From: Sulfidibacter corallicola
GTDB lineage: Bacteria > Acidobacteriota > Holophagae > Acanthopleuribacterales > Acanthopleuribacteraceae
Reading direction: 5' to 3'
DNA length: 64,000 bases
Assembly: GCF_017498545.1 (NCBI RefSeq)
Contig: NZ_CP071793.1
Location: 3,658,001-3,722,000 of the forward strand
Below, piece after piece: positions 33,940-52,088 of the stretch. A program made the translations under genes and the position numbers. The notes beneath the pieces were generated by a model, which saw only the letters and a list, made by a program, of their open reading frames with translations, searched no databases and had not been told where the DNA came from. Every line of letters begins with the position of its first letter. Positions within the stretch are counted from its first letter, which is position 1.

Positions 33940-36342
33940 ATGTGGGAAATGAACGGAACCGAAATCGCCGTAATCGGTATGAGCGGAAGATTTCCGGGCG
34001 CCGATAGCATCGAATCCTATTGGGAACTGCTTCAAAAGGGCAAGGATGCGTATAAAACGCTGACCCCGGAGGAAGCGGTGCAATTCGGTGCGAGCGAAGA
34101 ACTCGTCGGGCATCCGAATTTTCAGAGAGTCCAATGCGCCATGGACGGGATCGATCAATTCGACCACGATTTTTTCGGGATCGACAAGCATTTGGCCGCC
34201 GCGGCCGATCCCCAACACCGCGTCTTTCTCGAGTGCTGTTGGGACGCCCTCGAAACGGCGGGGTACAACCCGGCCAAGCTGGACCACGTCGCGGGCGTAT
34301 ATGCCGCCGCGGATCAGAGCACCTATTTCATTCACAACGTGCTGCCGCATTTTCACAAGTTGATCGAAAAAACACCGCAAAACGAAATCGAGCTGGCGAA
34401 CAGCCCGGACTTCGTGGCCACGCGGGTGTCGTACCACCTGAACCTCAAGGGTCCCAGTTACACGGTCAAGTGCGCCTGTAGCTCGGCCATGGTCGCCGTT
34501 CACAACGCCTGTCAGGCAATCCTCGAGGGCGAATGCGACATGGCGCTCGCCGGCGGGATCTCGATTCTGGTGAACCATATGGGCGGCTATCTGGCCGACG
34601 AAAAAGGGTTTTATTCCAAGGACGGCCGGATCCGTCCTTTCGACCGGGACGCCACCGGGTTTCTCCGCGGATCCGGCGGTGGCGTCGTGGTATTGAAGCG
34701 CCTGGAGGACGCCGTCGCGGAGGGCGACAACATTCTGGCCGTCATTCGCGGATCGGCCGTTTGCAACGACGGCGGCGACAAGGCCAAGTTCATCATGCCC
34801 TCGGTCACGGGTATCGCGGAATCGGTGGTCGAAGCGCTGGCGGTCAGTGGAATCCACGCTTCCTCCCTGCGTTACGTGGAAGCTCAGGGACTGGGCCAAC
34901 CGGTCAGCGACCCGATCGAGATTCGCGCGCTGCACAACGCCTTTCGCGCCGACGGCGCGCTGGAGAACGGTTTCTGCCTGATCGGTTCGGCCAAGGGGAA
35001 CATCGGACACCTCTCCGAGGCGTCGGGCATCGCCAGCCTGATCAAGGCGGTCATGGCGGTGCAACGGGCGGAGATCCCCGGCATCGCCAACCTCAACCAT
35101 CTCAATCCCAACATCGATTTCGAAAATACGCCGTTCACCCCCGTACGGGAAACGGTGTCCTGGCCGGAGTGCGAAGGCCCACGCCGCGCGGGCGTCATCA
35201 ACTACGGCCTCGGCGGAACCAACGTCTTCATGATTCTGGAACAGGCACCGCCCAAGGAACGCAACTTCACCCACGATCAGGCCTACTTTTTCCCGCTCTC
35301 GGCCCGTTCGCCGGAAGCGCTGGCCTGCATTCGTCGGGATCTGGCGACCCACCTCGAGCGTCACCCGGAACTCCATCCGGCGGACGTGGCTTTCACCCTT
35401 CAGGCCGGACGCGCCAAATTCGATCACCGGCTGGGCCTGGTCGCCGGCAATATGCGCGACCTGATTCAAGCGCTGAGAAACGACGACGCCCCCCTGATCT
35501 GGCGCGGCCATTCGACGGTGGACGAGATCTGCGACCCGGTCTTTTTCTACGGCACCGTCGAAGACGAACCCCTGCGGGCGGGACTCGAGTTGATCCAACA
35601 ACAGTCGATCTGCCAAACCATTTTCGAGAAAGTTTGGACGCGGGCCCGACTGGAATGGGACGGCTCCGGTGAAGCCTTTCTCGACCACGTTCACCGCAAC
35701 GGCTTCGCAGGCCTCTCGACCTATCTCAAAAGCGCGGTCTACCTGCTGTGCTGCTACGTGATCACCGAATGGTGGCGATATCGCGGCATCACCCCGCGCG
35801 CCGTGGCCGGCCTGGGCGTAGGTGATCTGGTGGCCGGCGCGGTATCCGGGGCGGCCTCCCTCGAGCAGACCTTGGCCATCTTGAAGGAATGCCACAAAAA
35901 CATCTCGGCCGCGGACAAATTGGAGAACATTCCCAACCTGCCCACCTTTCACGTCTCCGAAATCACCTGGTACTCGGGACTAATGGGCGAGGAAGTGGCC
36001 TACAAAAGCGTGGAAGTTCGGGACTACATGGAGCGCTTCATCATCGGTAGCTGGCAGTTGGACGCGATGATGAGCCACATCGAGCAGACGGGTTTTCTGC
36101 GGGTCTTCGACATCACCGGCGCTTCCGAGTTGGATCGCTCGATCTGCACTTCGGCTTCCGCCGTGGCACCTCGGAAACAGGCGCCCTTCAGCGATATCCA
36201 TCTGATCACGCAAATCGCGGAATGCTGGCTTTCGGGAATCGATATTCATTGGTCCCAGTACTATGGCAAATCCCATCCGAATCGGGTCATGTTGCCCTCC
36301 TATCCGTTCGAGCGCCAACGCTGCTGGGTCGATCGGGCCTGA
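33940..36342 (+). CDS. PKS-type KS-AT-like protein with substituted catalytic residues
   Basis: 800 residues; ATG at 33940, 5 nt after GGAGG. The N-terminal ~430 residues are a type I polyketide ketosynthase: IAVIGMSGRFPGA, PQHRVFLECCWDALE, nucleophile Cys180 in KCACSSAM, GSGGGVVVLKRL, NYGLGGTN. The first catalytic His of EAHGTGT is Gln316 here (EAQGLGQP), whereas the second His357 in KGNIGHLSEASG is kept. The rest resembles an acyltransferase plus linker, ending LPSYPFERQRCWV, but the AT nucleophile motif GHSxGE reads GLGVGD (Gly626 in place of Ser). It has no KR, ACP or TE. It probably cannot load malonyl units itself and may be a scaffold, a decarboxylating or transacylating variant, or a decaying synthase. 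It presumably works with the FAAL-ACP upstream. Confidence 0.88.
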   Translation: MWEMNGTEIAVIGMSGRFPGADSIESYWELLQKGKDAYKTLTPEEAVQFGASEELVGHPNFQRVQCAMDGIDQFDHDFFGIDKHLAAAADPQHRVFLECCWDALETAGYNPAKLDHVAGVYAAADQSTYFIHNVLPHFHKLIEKTPQNEIELANSPDFVATRVSYHLNLKGPSYTVKCACSSAMVAVHNACQAILEGECDMALAGGISILVNHMGGYLADEKGFYSKDGRIRPFDRDATGFLRGSGGGVVVLKRLEDAVAEGDNILAVIRGSAVCNDGGDKAKFIMPSVTGIAESVVEALAVSGIHASSLRYVEAQGLGQPVSDPIEIRALHNAFRADGALENGFCLIGSAKGNIGHLSEASGIASLIKAVMAVQRAEIPGIANLNHLNPNIDFENTPFTPVRETVSWPECEGPRRAGVINYGLGGTNVFMILEQAPPKERNFTHDQAYFFPLSARSPEALACIRRDLATHLERHPELHPADVAFTLQAGRAKFDHRLGLVAGNMRDLIQALRNDDAPLIWRGHSTVDEICDPVFFYGTVEDEPLRAGLELIQQQSICQTIFEKVWTRARLEWDGSGEAFLDHVHRNGFAGLSTYLKSAVYLLCCYVITEWWRYRGITPRAVAGLGVGDLVAGAVSGAASLEQTLAILKECHKNISAADKLENIPNLPTFHVSEITWYSGLMGEEVAYKSVEVRDYMERFIIGSWQLDAMMSHIEQTGFLRVFDITGASELDRSICTSASAVAPRKQAPFSDIHLITQIAECWLSGIDIHWSQYYGKSHPNRVMLPSYPFERQRCWVDRA

Positions 36343-36727
36343 TCGATCGTTGTGATCGGCATTTCGAAGCGGAGGCGACTCGGGATGTCTGCCAGAAAGA
36401 GGGTTCGAATTTTCATCGAGCCAGGACCTGGGCCTGAGCGGATGACAAAGCCCGCGGTTTGCGTTATTCTGAATTCATCCCAAAGATATCGCTCCTACCT
36501 CATCTCAGGCCGATATTTTCCCATGTCAACCCGCCTTCGCCATCTCGATCCATACCACCCGCCAGGTTCGGTTTTCGGGATCGAATCGCGAGGGCCGACG
36601 TTCACGTCTTGGCATGCCATGCACGAAACCCCTCGAAACCCTCGCCACCTCCTGATGGCACCGCCATTTCAGCACTGAGTTTCCACGAACCAAACCGGAA
36701 GAATGGCATTCTAGCCGGAGTGCATTC
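36343..36727. other. Intergenic region before hybrid kinase gene
   Basis: No gene is seen in ~385 nt. No convincing promoter pair or terminator was found by eye. The hybrid-kinase ATG follows CCGGAG by 7 nt. Confidence 0.4.
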
Positions 36728-38389
36728 ATGAAAATACTCATCGTCGACGACAGCCGCGTCTGCCGCAGAATGTACCGCAAAGAGCTGGAAAAAGGCGGGT
36801 ACGAGACGATTGAGGCTTCCGACGGCATCGAGGCGCTGGAGGTCGTTCACCGGAATGAAATCCATCTGGTGGTATTGGACGTGGAAATGCCCAACATGGA
36901 CGGGGTGGAGGCCTGTGAACACCTGCGTTCGGAAGAATTCACCACGCGTTTCAGGGGCGACGAGCAGGCGTTCGGTCAGGTGCTTCCCATCATCTTCGTG
37001 ACGTCCAACCCTACCTTCGAAGGTCGAATCCAGAGCTTCAACAAGGGCGCCACCGATTTCATTCTCAAGGGGTTTCGCCCGGGAAGGCTGCTCGAAACGG
37101 TCAACCGCATCCTCAAGCCGCGAAGCGCCTTGGAAGGTTTGACCGCACTGGTCGCCGACGACAGCAAGTTCGTTCGCCGCATGCTGATCAAGTACATGCG
37201 CGAAGAGAAGATCAATATCATCGAAGCCGAAAACGGGAATCAGGCATTCGACATCATCTGCGAGCGTCAGAAAGAAATCGACGTGGTGATCACCGACCTG
37301 GAAATGCCGGGCATGAACGGAGACCTGCTGTGCCGCAAGATTCGCCGCGAGTTGGGACTCAAGGCGATACCGGTCGTCATTCTGACCGCACGTACCGAAC
37401 AGCACCTGCTGCTGGGCCTGTTCAATGCCGGCGCGACCGACTACCTGGTCAAACCCTTTCAAAAGGAAGAGCTTCTGGCGAGGCTGAAGGTCTCGGTGGA
37501 AGTCATTCACGACCTGGAACGGCGCATCGCGGCACAGAACCGCGCGATGGACCGCCAACAGGAGCGCTTGGCCAAAGAGCACGCCCGCGCCACCAACCAA
37601 GCCCAAGTCGCCACCGCCGTGCTCCACAACATCGCCAACGTGCTGAACAGCGTGAGTGTGTCCTGTAGCGTCGTCCATCGCCGCATTCACGACTCGAAAG
37701 TCAAGCAGATGCTGCTGGCTCACGGGCTGATCGAAGACCACCTGGATAACCTGGACAACTACCTCACCCGCGACGAAAAGGGCAAGTTGTTGCCCGAGTA
37801 CCTGATCGCACTGGGCAAACGCATCGAGTCGGAGCAGATCACCATCGCGCACGAGCTCAAAGACCTCGGCGCCAAGATCCAACTCATGAAGCAGGCCATC
37901 GAATCGCAGCAACACTACGCCAAGGGCAACGAAATCCACGAGCCGGTGTCCCCCGACGCGGTGTTGGAAGAAGCTCTGCTGGTTCAATCCAATTTGATCG
38001 AAACCCACCAAATACAGATCCAATCGGATTTGAACGCGCCGAACCAACTGGCGTTGCCCAAGGCGAAATTGGTTCACGTCTTCATCAATCTCATCAAGAA
38101 CGGCATCGAGGCGATGCGCGCGGCCGAAACGCGGGTCCTCAGCCTGGAATCACGGGAAGCCCAAGGCGCCATTTCGGTTCACATTTCCGACACGGGCATC
38201 GGTATCGAGCCGGAACACCGCAAAAAGCTGTTCACCCACGGCTTTACCACCAAGAAGGACGGTCACGGCTTCGGCCTCGCCTATTGCGCCAAGGCGATCG
38301 AGGAAATGGGCGGCACGCTGGAAGTTCACAGCGAAGGTTCCGGCAAGGGCACGCGTTTCAGCATTCATTTCAGTCCGGCGTCGAACTGA
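36728..38389 (+). CDS. Double-receiver hybrid histidine kinase
   Basis: 553 residues, no signal or TM segment: a cytosolic two-component protein. Receiver 1 (1-130) has the phosphoacceptor Asp51 in VVLDVEMPNMDG but KGF in place of the usual KPF. Receiver 2 (about 137-255) has Asp190 in VITDLEMPGMNG and a normal VKPF. A coiled coil follows, then a dimerisation/phosphotransfer helix with His300 in VLHNIANVLNS, a variant H-box seen in some kinases rather than the classic SHELR form. The HATPase domain has NLIKNGIEAM (N box), DTGIGIEPEH (G1) and GHGFGLAYCA (G2). The receivers sit before the kinase, so it probably integrates phosphate from other kinases or regulates its own output. The input partner is unknown. 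Confidence 0.93.
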   Translation: MKILIVDDSRVCRRMYRKELEKGGYETIEASDGIEALEVVHRNEIHLVVLDVEMPNMDGVEACEHLRSEEFTTRFRGDEQAFGQVLPIIFVTSNPTFEGRIQSFNKGATDFILKGFRPGRLLETVNRILKPRSALEGLTALVADDSKFVRRMLIKYMREEKINIIEAENGNQAFDIICERQKEIDVVITDLEMPGMNGDLLCRKIRRELGLKAIPVVILTARTEQHLLLGLFNAGATDYLVKPFQKEELLARLKVSVEVIHDLERRIAAQNRAMDRQQERLAKEHARATNQAQVATAVLHNIANVLNSVSVSCSVVHRRIHDSKVKQMLLAHGLIEDHLDNLDNYLTRDEKGKLLPEYLIALGKRIESEQITIAHELKDLGAKIQLMKQAIESQQHYAKGNEIHEPVSPDAVLEEALLVQSNLIETHQIQIQSDLNAPNQLALPKAKLVHVFINLIKNGIEAMRAAETRVLSLESREAQGAISVHISDTGIGIEPEHRKKLFTHGFTTKKDGHGFGLAYCAKAIEEMGGTLEVHSEGSGKGTRFSIHFSPASN

Positions 38390-38472
38390 TCCCACTCCAG
38401 ACGGATTTCCCCACCAATGTCTCGTGGTGCCGGCGTCAAATCGCGGCAGCACATTGCCTGGGCGCCCAAAAT

Positions 38473-38506
38473 AAAAAAGGCCCGTTCCGAAGAACGAGCC
38501 CTTTTG
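38473..38506 (-). terminator. Bidirectional terminator between hybrid kinase and rpoC
   Basis: GGCCCGTTC and GAACGAGCC arms (one mismatch) close a CGAA loop, with A/T runs on both sides. It can end both convergent transcripts. Confidence 0.8.
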
Positions 38507-38527
38507 AATTCGAGAAACCAACCCGGG

Positions 38528-42712
<4,185 letters not shown>

Positions 42713-42743
42713 ATTGAGCTTCCTCCTCTACTTCTCGGACCAC

Positions 42744-47060
<4,317 letters not shown>

Positions 47061-47219
47061 AATGCGACGCTCCTTCTTGTTGGATGTTCCGGACAACCCT
47101 GTCCCTAGACACAAAAAGACCGGACCACGATTTGCGGCCGGCTCCTTCGAAAACTTCGGGAATTAGTTGTTGGGGATGTTCGGTTGCGTTCCCACACGGA
47201 GAAATTGGTATACCTTGCA

Positions 47220-47244
47220 AAACGGCACCCCGTGAGGGGTGCCG
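47220..47244 (-). terminator. Attenuator-like hairpin between rplL and rpoB
   Basis: GGCACCCC-GTGA-GGGGTGCC (9-bp stem with the closing C-G) begins 11 nt past the rplL stop and is followed on the minus strand by TTTT. In E. coli a partial terminator at this place lowers rpoBC transcription relative to ribosomal genes; the same role is likely here. Confidence 0.7.
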
Positions 47245-47255
47245 GTAGATGTTCA

Positions 47256-47642
47256 TTAGGCGAGTTTGACGGTAGCGCCGGCGTCTTCCAGCTTCTTTTT
47301 GATTTCTTCGGCCTCTTCTTTGGGAGCACCCTCTTTGACTTTTCCGGGAGCGCCATCGACGAGAGCCTTGGCTTCTTTCAGGCCGAGACCGGTAGCGGCA
47401 CGAACGACCTTGATAACTTCGATTTTCTTAGCACCGACGGATTCGAGAACCACGTCAAATTCGGTTTTCTCTTCTTCAGCGGCGGCAGGTGCACCAGGAG
47501 CACCAGCGGCGGGAGCGGCAACGGCGGCGGCCGCAGCCGATACGCCGAACTCTTCTTCGAGAGCTTTTACCAATTCGGCCAGATCCAAGACGGTCATCGA
47601 CTTGATGGATTCGATGAGTTCTTCTTTAGTAATCGTCGCCAT
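47256..47642 (-). CDS. rplL: Ribosomal protein L7/L12
   Basis: 128 residues from ATG 47642 ([11 protein letters not shown]), 8 nt after AGGAG; the TTG two codons upstream is less likely. It forms the ribosomal stalk that recruits translational GTPases. N-terminal dimerisation helix region, Ala/Gly/Pro-rich hinge ([17 protein letters not shown]) and conserved C-terminal domain ([28 protein letters not shown]). It follows rplJ by 22 nt. Confidence 0.98.
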   Translation of the reverse strand: MATITKEELIESIKSMTVLDLAELVKALEEEFGVSAAAAAVAAPAAGAPGAPAAAEEEKTEFDVVLESVGAKKIEVIKVVRAATGLGLKEAKALVDGAPGKVKEGAPKEEAEEIKKKLEDAGATVKLA

Positions 47643-47664
47643 GATCAAATCTCCTTAACTCTAC

Positions 47665-48189
47665 TTATCCTTCTTGTTCTTTTTTCTGTTTAATCTGATC
47701 AAGTACCACGACAAAGTTACGCGATACTCCGGAAAGTGCCGTAACCAGACCTTGGATCGGGTAGTTCATCATGTACATCAACTTGGATACCAACACCTCT
47801 TTCGGAGGCAGTTCGGCGAGGGCTTTCAGCCCGTTGATGTCAATGGCTTTGCCTTCCACGACGCCCGCCTTGAATTCGAAGGCGTCGTTGTCCTTGGCAA
47901 AGTCGCTCACCACTTTGGCCAGGCCCACGATGTCTTCCTCGTGGTATGCCAGAGCGGTGTTACCCACCAGCTTGTCGTTGACTTGAGAAAAGTCGCTATC
48001 GGCAAAAGCCAGCTTCAGCAGAGTGTTCTTGACGACGACGTATTTGGCGCCGGACTCACGAACCTTGCGACGAAGCTGAGTGTCCTTTTCTACGCTCAGT
48101 CCCTTGAAGTTGCAGAGTAGTACACTGTTGACGCCCTGCAGGTCTTCGCGCAACTGCTGCACGATTTCGCGCTTGCTTTGCTTATCCAT
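47665..48189 (-). CDS. rplJ: Ribosomal protein L10
   Basis: 174 residues. L10 anchors the L7/L12 dimers to the 50S subunit. Recognisable by QLREDLQGVNSVLLCNFKGL, the AKYVVVKNTLLKLAF segment, and the C-terminal helix (VALDQIKQKK-like: VVLDQIKQKKEQEG) that binds L7/L12. Co-directional with rplA (11-nt gap) and rplL, the normal order. L10-L12 usually represses its own mRNA; I see no clear leader structure. Confidence 0.97.
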   Translation of the reverse strand: MDKQSKREIVQQLREDLQGVNSVLLCNFKGLSVEKDTQLRRKVRESGAKYVVVKNTLLKLAFADSDFSQVNDKLVGNTALAYHEEDIVGLAKVVSDFAKDNDAFEFKAGVVEGKAIDINGLKALAELPPKEVLVSKLMYMMNYPIQGLVTALSGVSRNFVVVLDQIKQKKEQEG

Positions 48190-48200
48190 CTACGCCTCCC

Positions 48201-48893
48201 CTATGCCGACACAGAGTTGGTATCGATAGAAATACCGGGACTCATGGTTGCGGTAACGTGGACACTTTTCAGGTATTTCCCTTTTGCGGCCGCCGGCTTC
48301 GCTTTGACAACGTTGTTGGCCAGGGCCTGGGCGTTCTCAAAGAGCTTGGCAAGGTCGAAAGACTTCTTGCCGATGGGCGCATGAACAATACCGGTTTTGT
48401 CGACTTTATAGGCAACCTTACCAGCCTTGATGTCTTTCACCGCAGTCGCTACATCCATGGTCACGGTGCCGGTTTTGGGGTTGGGCATCAGTCCGCGGGG
48501 ACCGAGCACCTTACCCAGACGACCGACCACCCGCATCATGGCAGGTGTGGCGATTACCGCGTCGAACTCCAAGAATCCATCGAGGATCTTCTGTACGATT
48601 TCGTCACCGGCCACCATGTCGGCACCGGCTTCCTCGGCCTGTTTTTGACGCTCCCCGTCGGCGATCACGAGAACCCGCTTGGTTTTACCGGTTCCGTGTG
48701 GCAACATAACGGTGCCGCGAACCATCTGGTCCGCGCGACGAGGATCGACACCCAAGCGAAAGGCCATTTCGACGGTTTCGTCGAACTTGGCACCTTCAAC
48801 AGACTTGAGCAGTTCCAAGGCTTCGCGTAAATCGTACTCTTTGGAATCGATACGGGAGGCGGCGGCACGGTACTTTTTGCCTCTTTTGGCCAT
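48201..48893 (-). CDS. rplA: Ribosomal protein L1
   Basis: 230 residues, typical length. L1 forms the mobile stalk near the E site and represses the L11 operon. Signatures: KRGKKYRAA at the N-terminus, [35 protein letters not shown], and the C-terminal [14 protein letters not shown]. It follows rplK by 92 nt on the same strand. Confidence 0.98.
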   Translation of the reverse strand: MAKRGKKYRAAASRIDSKEYDLREALELLKSVEGAKFDETVEMAFRLGVDPRRADQMVRGTVMLPHGTGKTKRVLVIADGERQKQAEEAGADMVAGDEIVQKILDGFLEFDAVIATPAMMRVVGRLGKVLGPRGLMPNPKTGTVTMDVATAVKDIKAGKVAYKVDKTGIVHAPIGKKSFDLAKLFENAQALANNVVKAKPAAAKGKYLKSVHVTATMSPGISIDTNSVSA

Positions 48894-48985
48894 ACATCCT
48901 CCTGTGTTTTACGCTCCCACCTAAACTTGATAAGGCGCGGGGTGGTCGCCGCGCCGTTTGGATCCAATCGGTTGTGGGGGTTGGC

Positions 48986-49417
48986 TCAGCCAACCAGCTC
49001 GGTTTCGACGCCCATCGCTCGAGCCGAACCGCGCACCATGCGCTTGGCGGACTCGATGTCGGTCGTGTTGAGATCCGGCATCTTGGTCTTGGCGATTTCC
49101 TCGACCTGGGCTTCGGAAAGCTTCCCGACCTTGTTGCGGTTGGGTTCGGCGCTGCCTTTTTCGAGGCCGAGCGTCTTTTTGATCAGGACGGCGACGGGCG
49201 GCGTCTTCACTTCGAAAGAGAAGGAACGATCCGCGTAAACCGTGATCACGACCGGTACGATCAGACCGGGATTCTGAGCCGTCTTGGCGTTGAAGGCCTT
49301 GACGAACTCCATGATGTTCACGCCGTGCTGACCGAGCGCGGGACCGACCGGCGGTGCGGGGGTAGCCTGCGCTCCGGGAAGCTGGAGCTTGATAAAACCA
49401 GAGATTTTCTTTGCCAT
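48986..49417 (-). CDS. rplK: Ribosomal protein L11
   Basis: 143 residues. L11 binds the GTPase-associated region of 23S rRNA. Signatures: the Pro-rich [40 protein letters not shown], and the C-terminal [16 protein letters not shown]. It lies 39 nt after nusG, as in most bacteria. Confidence 0.98.
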   Translation of the reverse strand: MAKKISGFIKLQLPGAQATPAPPVGPALGQHGVNIMEFVKAFNAKTAQNPGLIVPVVITVYADRSFSFEVKTPPVAVLIKKTLGLEKGSAEPNRNKVGKLSEAQVEEIAKTKMPDLNTTDIESAKRMVRGSARAMGVETELVG

Positions 49418-49456
49418 TTTGGAGTCACCCTTATCTGTTTTTCACTGAAAAGCGTT

Positions 49457-50017
49457 TTAGATTTTCTCGACTTCGTGAAAGCTCAATTCAACGGGAGTGG
49501 ATCGCCCAAAGATGGTGACTTTAACTTTCAGAGTGCCTTTGTCTTCGTTCACTTCATCCACGGAGCCGATGAAATTGGCGAAGGGACCGTCGATGATCTT
49601 GATCTTTTCGCCGGCCTCGAACAGGAACTTCGGCTTGGGCTTTTCCTGAGCCATATGAACTTGGTTGAGGATTTGATTGATCTCATCCTCGGAAAGCGGA
49701 GCCGGGTTTCGACCGCCGACAAATCCAGTCACCCGTGGCGTACTTTTGACAACGTGCCACCCTTCGTCGGTCAAGTTCATGCGGATATAAATGTATCCGG
49801 GGAAGAGCTTTTTCGTTGTGATGACCCGCTTACCGTTCTTCATCTCCATGACGTTCTCGGTGGGGATCAGAACTTCGCCCAACAAGTCGCCCTTGCCCAG
49901 CGCGGTGAACCGCTGCTCGATGCTTTCTTTGACTTTGTTCTCGTAGCCCGAATACGTATGGACGATGTACCAACGCATTTCATCTTGTTCGGAACTATCT
50001 TTTTTTTCCTCGTCCAT
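49457..50017 (-). CDS. nusG: Transcription elongation/antitermination factor NusG
   Basis: 186 residues from ATG 50017 (MDEEKKDSS); a TTG at 50068 overlapping the secE stop is an alternative. NusG binds the RNA polymerase clamp and links it to Rho or ribosomes. The NGN domain begins [16 protein letters not shown] and includes [12 protein letters not shown]; the C-terminal KOW domain has [21 protein letters not shown]. Standard position between secE and rplK. Confidence 0.97.
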   Translation of the reverse strand: MDEEKKDSSEQDEMRWYIVHTYSGYENKVKESIEQRFTALGKGDLLGEVLIPTENVMEMKNGKRVITTKKLFPGYIYIRMNLTDEGWHVVKSTPRVTGFVGGRNPAPLSEDEINQILNQVHMAQEKPKPKFLFEAGEKIKIIDGPFANFIGSVDEVNEDKGTLKVKVTIFGRSTPVELSFHEVEKI

Positions 50018-50064
50018 CAATTCAAACCTTTTTTTGGACTTCCGCCAGGGGGAAGCATAGGGGC

Positions 50065-50247
50065 TCAATAAAACAATTTGTTAAAAATCCAAGAAATGCC
50101 GATATCCACAAACCAAAGGTAAATTGCGAAGACGGCCGTACACCCCATGACAATGGCCGTTGTCTCAATCACTTTCGGCTTATCCGGCCAATGGACCTTC
50201 TTCAGTTCCTTCTTGGCATCTTGATAATATTCAGAAAAGTTGGACAT
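50065..50247 (-). CDS. secE: Preprotein translocase subunit SecE
   Basis: 60 residues from ATG 50247 (MSNFSEYYQDAKKEL) with GGAG 6 nt upstream. The amphipathic helix with the KKVHWPDK motif precedes one TM helix (TTAIVMGCTAVFAIYLWFVD). SecE clamps the SecY channel in the inner membrane. The short single-TM form is the common bacterial version. Confidence 0.96.
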   Translation of the reverse strand: MSNFSEYYQDAKKELKKVHWPDKPKVIETTAIVMGCTAVFAIYLWFVDIGISWIFNKLFY

Positions 50248-50276
50248 GACCGGCTCCATCTACATAAAAAAGAGAG

Positions 50277-50352
50277 TGGCAGGGGCAGCAGGACTTGAAC
50301 CCGCGACCTACGGTTTTGGAGACCGTTGCTCTACCAACTGAGCTATACCCCT
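50277..50352 (-). tRNA. tRNA-Trp (CCA)
   Basis: 76-nt cloverleaf, anticodon CCA (GGTCTCCAAAACC), acceptor AGGGGTA/TGCCCCT, G73 and encoded CCA. Lies between tuf and secE, the usual place. No rpmG (L33) gene fits between tuf and secE here, unlike many bacteria. Confidence 0.97.
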
Positions 50353-50416
50353 ACAGACACAAAGAGACCCTTGTACGCGCCTGGGCGCATACAAGGGGAT
50401 TCTTTTGAGTTAACGG

Positions 50417-51601
50417 TTACTCGATGATCTTGGCGATGGTGCCGGCACCGATGGTTTTACCACCTTCGCGGATGGCGAAACGCAGGCCCGGATCCATGGC
50501 GATCGGAGTGATCAGCTCGCCGACCAGGTTCAGGTTGTCGCCAGGCATGACCATTTCCGTACCTTCGGGCAGGTGAACCACACCGGTCACGTCGGTGGTA
50601 CGGAAGTAGAACTGCGGGCGATAGCCTTTGAAGAACGGCGTGTGGCGGCCACCTTCATCCTTGGTGAGGATGTAGACTTCGGCCTCGAATTTGGTGTGTG
50701 GCGTGATGGAGCCGGGCTTGGACATGACCTGACCGCGCTCGACTTCCTTCTTGTCCAGACCGCGGATCAACAGACCGACGTTGTCGCCGGCTTCACCTTG
50801 ATCCAACAGCTTGCGGAACATTTCGACACCGGTCACGACTTTTTTCTGAGTTTCGCGGATGCCGACGATTTCGACTTCTTCACCGACCTTGACGATACCG
50901 GTCTCGATACGACCGGTTACAACGGTACCGCGGCCGGAGATGGAGAAGATGTCTTCGATGGGCATCAGGAAGGGCTTGTCCAGAGCGCGCTCGGGGGTCG
51001 GGATGTATTCGTCGACCGCAGCCATCAACTCGAGGATCTTGCCGCGATGGTCGGCGTCGCCTTCGAGTGCTTTAAGCGCGGAGCCCATAACGATGGGAAT
51101 GTCGTCGCCGGGGAATTCGAAGTTGGAAAGCAAGTCGCGGATCTCGAGTTCGACGAGTTCCAAGAGCTCTTCGTCGTCAACCTGGTCGGTTTTGTTCATG
51201 AACACAACAATAGAAGGAACCTGAACCTGGCGAGCGAGCAGGATGTGCTCGCGAGTCTGAGGCATAGGACCATCGGCTGCGGACACAACCAGAATCGCGC
51301 CGTCCATCTGAGCGGCACCGGTGATCATGTTCTTGACGTAGTCAGCGTGACCCGGGCAATCTACGTGTGCGTAGTGGCGATTGTCAGTTTCGTACTCAAC
51401 GTGAGCGGTGTTAATCGTGATACCGCGCTCGCGCTCTTCGGGCGCGTTGTCAATCTGGTCGTACGCACGCTTTTCTGCAAAACCTTTATCCGCCAAAGTG
51501 TCGGTAATTGCAGCGGTCAAAGTGGTCTTACCATGGTCAACGTGACCGATGGTGCCAATGTTCACGTGCGGCTTGCTACGTTCAAATTTTTCCTTTGCCA
51601 T
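50417..51601 (-). CDS. tuf: Elongation factor Tu
   Basis: 394 residues. GTPase that brings aminoacyl-tRNA to the ribosome. G1 [11 protein letters not shown]3 DCPGHADY, G4 NKTDQ, and domain 2/3 motifs ([33 protein letters not shown]). The gene is flanked by tRNA genes on both sides and is probably processed from a common transcript. Confidence 0.98.
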   Translation of the reverse strand: MAKEKFERSKPHVNIGTIGHVDHGKTTLTAAITDTLADKGFAEKRAYDQIDNAPEERERGITINTAHVEYETDNRHYAHVDCPGHADYVKNMITGAAQMDGAILVVSAADGPMPQTREHILLARQVQVPSIVVFMNKTDQVDDEELLELVELEIRDLLSNFEFPGDDIPIVMGSALKALEGDADHRGKILELMAAVDEYIPTPERALDKPFLMPIEDIFSISGRGTVVTGRIETGIVKVGEEVEIVGIRETQKKVVTGVEMFRKLLDQGEAGDNVGLLIRGLDKKEVERGQVMSKPGSITPHTKFEAEVYILTKDEGGRHTPFFKGYRPQFYFRTTDVTGVVHLPEGTEMVMPGDNLNLVGELITPIAMDPGLRFAIREGGKTIGAGTIAKIIE

Positions 51602-51689
51602 GGTGCCGATCTCCTACGATCTCGTTAATTCTCTGTATTCTTCAGCAAAAGGATTTGCTTGTGTATCCCACCAACAACCCAAAATAAAA

Positions 51690-51764
<75 letters not shown>

Positions 51765-51791
51765 TTATCTGTTTCGAGTTCAGATTGTGTA

Positions 51792-51868
51792 TGGAGCGGG
51801 AAACGGGATTCGAACCCGCGACCCTTAGCTTGGAAGGCTAATGCTCTAGCCAGCTGAGCTATTCCCGC
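51792..51868 (-). tRNA. tRNA-Gly (TCC)
   Basis: 77-nt cloverleaf, anticodon TCC in TTAGCCTTCCAAGCTAA, acceptor GCGGGAA/TTCCCGC, U73 and encoded CCA. Tandem with tRNA-Tyr and tRNA-Thr. Confidence 0.96.
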
Positions 51869-51882
51869 GTTTTTCTTCGGAG

Positions 51883-51967
51883 TGGTGGGGGAAGGCGGAT
51901 TCGAACCACCGAAGGCATTGCCAGCAGATTTACAGTCTGCCCCATTTGGCCACTCTGGAATTCCCCC
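51883..51967 (-). tRNA. tRNA-Tyr (GTA)
   Basis: 85-nt class II tRNA with long variable arm, anticodon GTA in GCAGACTGTAAATCTGC, acceptor GGGGGAA/TTCCCCC, A73 and encoded CCA. First gene of the tRNA-tuf-secE-nusG-rpl-rpo series. Confidence 0.96.
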
Positions 51968-52000
51968 ACTAATCGCCGAAAAAGCATCGCATCCAGGCCG

Positions 52001-52057
52001 ATTAGAACCGGTGCGCAACGAGTTTGTTAAATTAGCAAAAAACCTTTTGGGTCGCAA
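52001..52057 (-). promoter_or_regulatory. Promoter region of the tRNA-tuf operon
   Basis: Two overlapping candidates on the minus strand: TTGCGA (52052-52057), 17 nt, TAATTT (52029-52034); and TTAACA (52025-52030), 18 nt, TCTAAT (52001-52006). Either would start transcription shortly before tRNA-Tyr. Confidence 0.5.
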
Positions 52058-52088
52058 CCCCTAAAAAAAACTTTTTTCGTTCGGGTTG

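Noticed and set aside
32431..35952. 1,173-codon minus-strand open frame opposite the FAAL and KS genes
   Set aside because: A shadow of two clearly conserved plus-strand genes; low-complexity composition and no motifs.
36602..38077. 491-codon minus-strand open frame opposite the hybrid kinase
   Set aside because: Antisense of conserved receiver/kinase motifs; no independent support.
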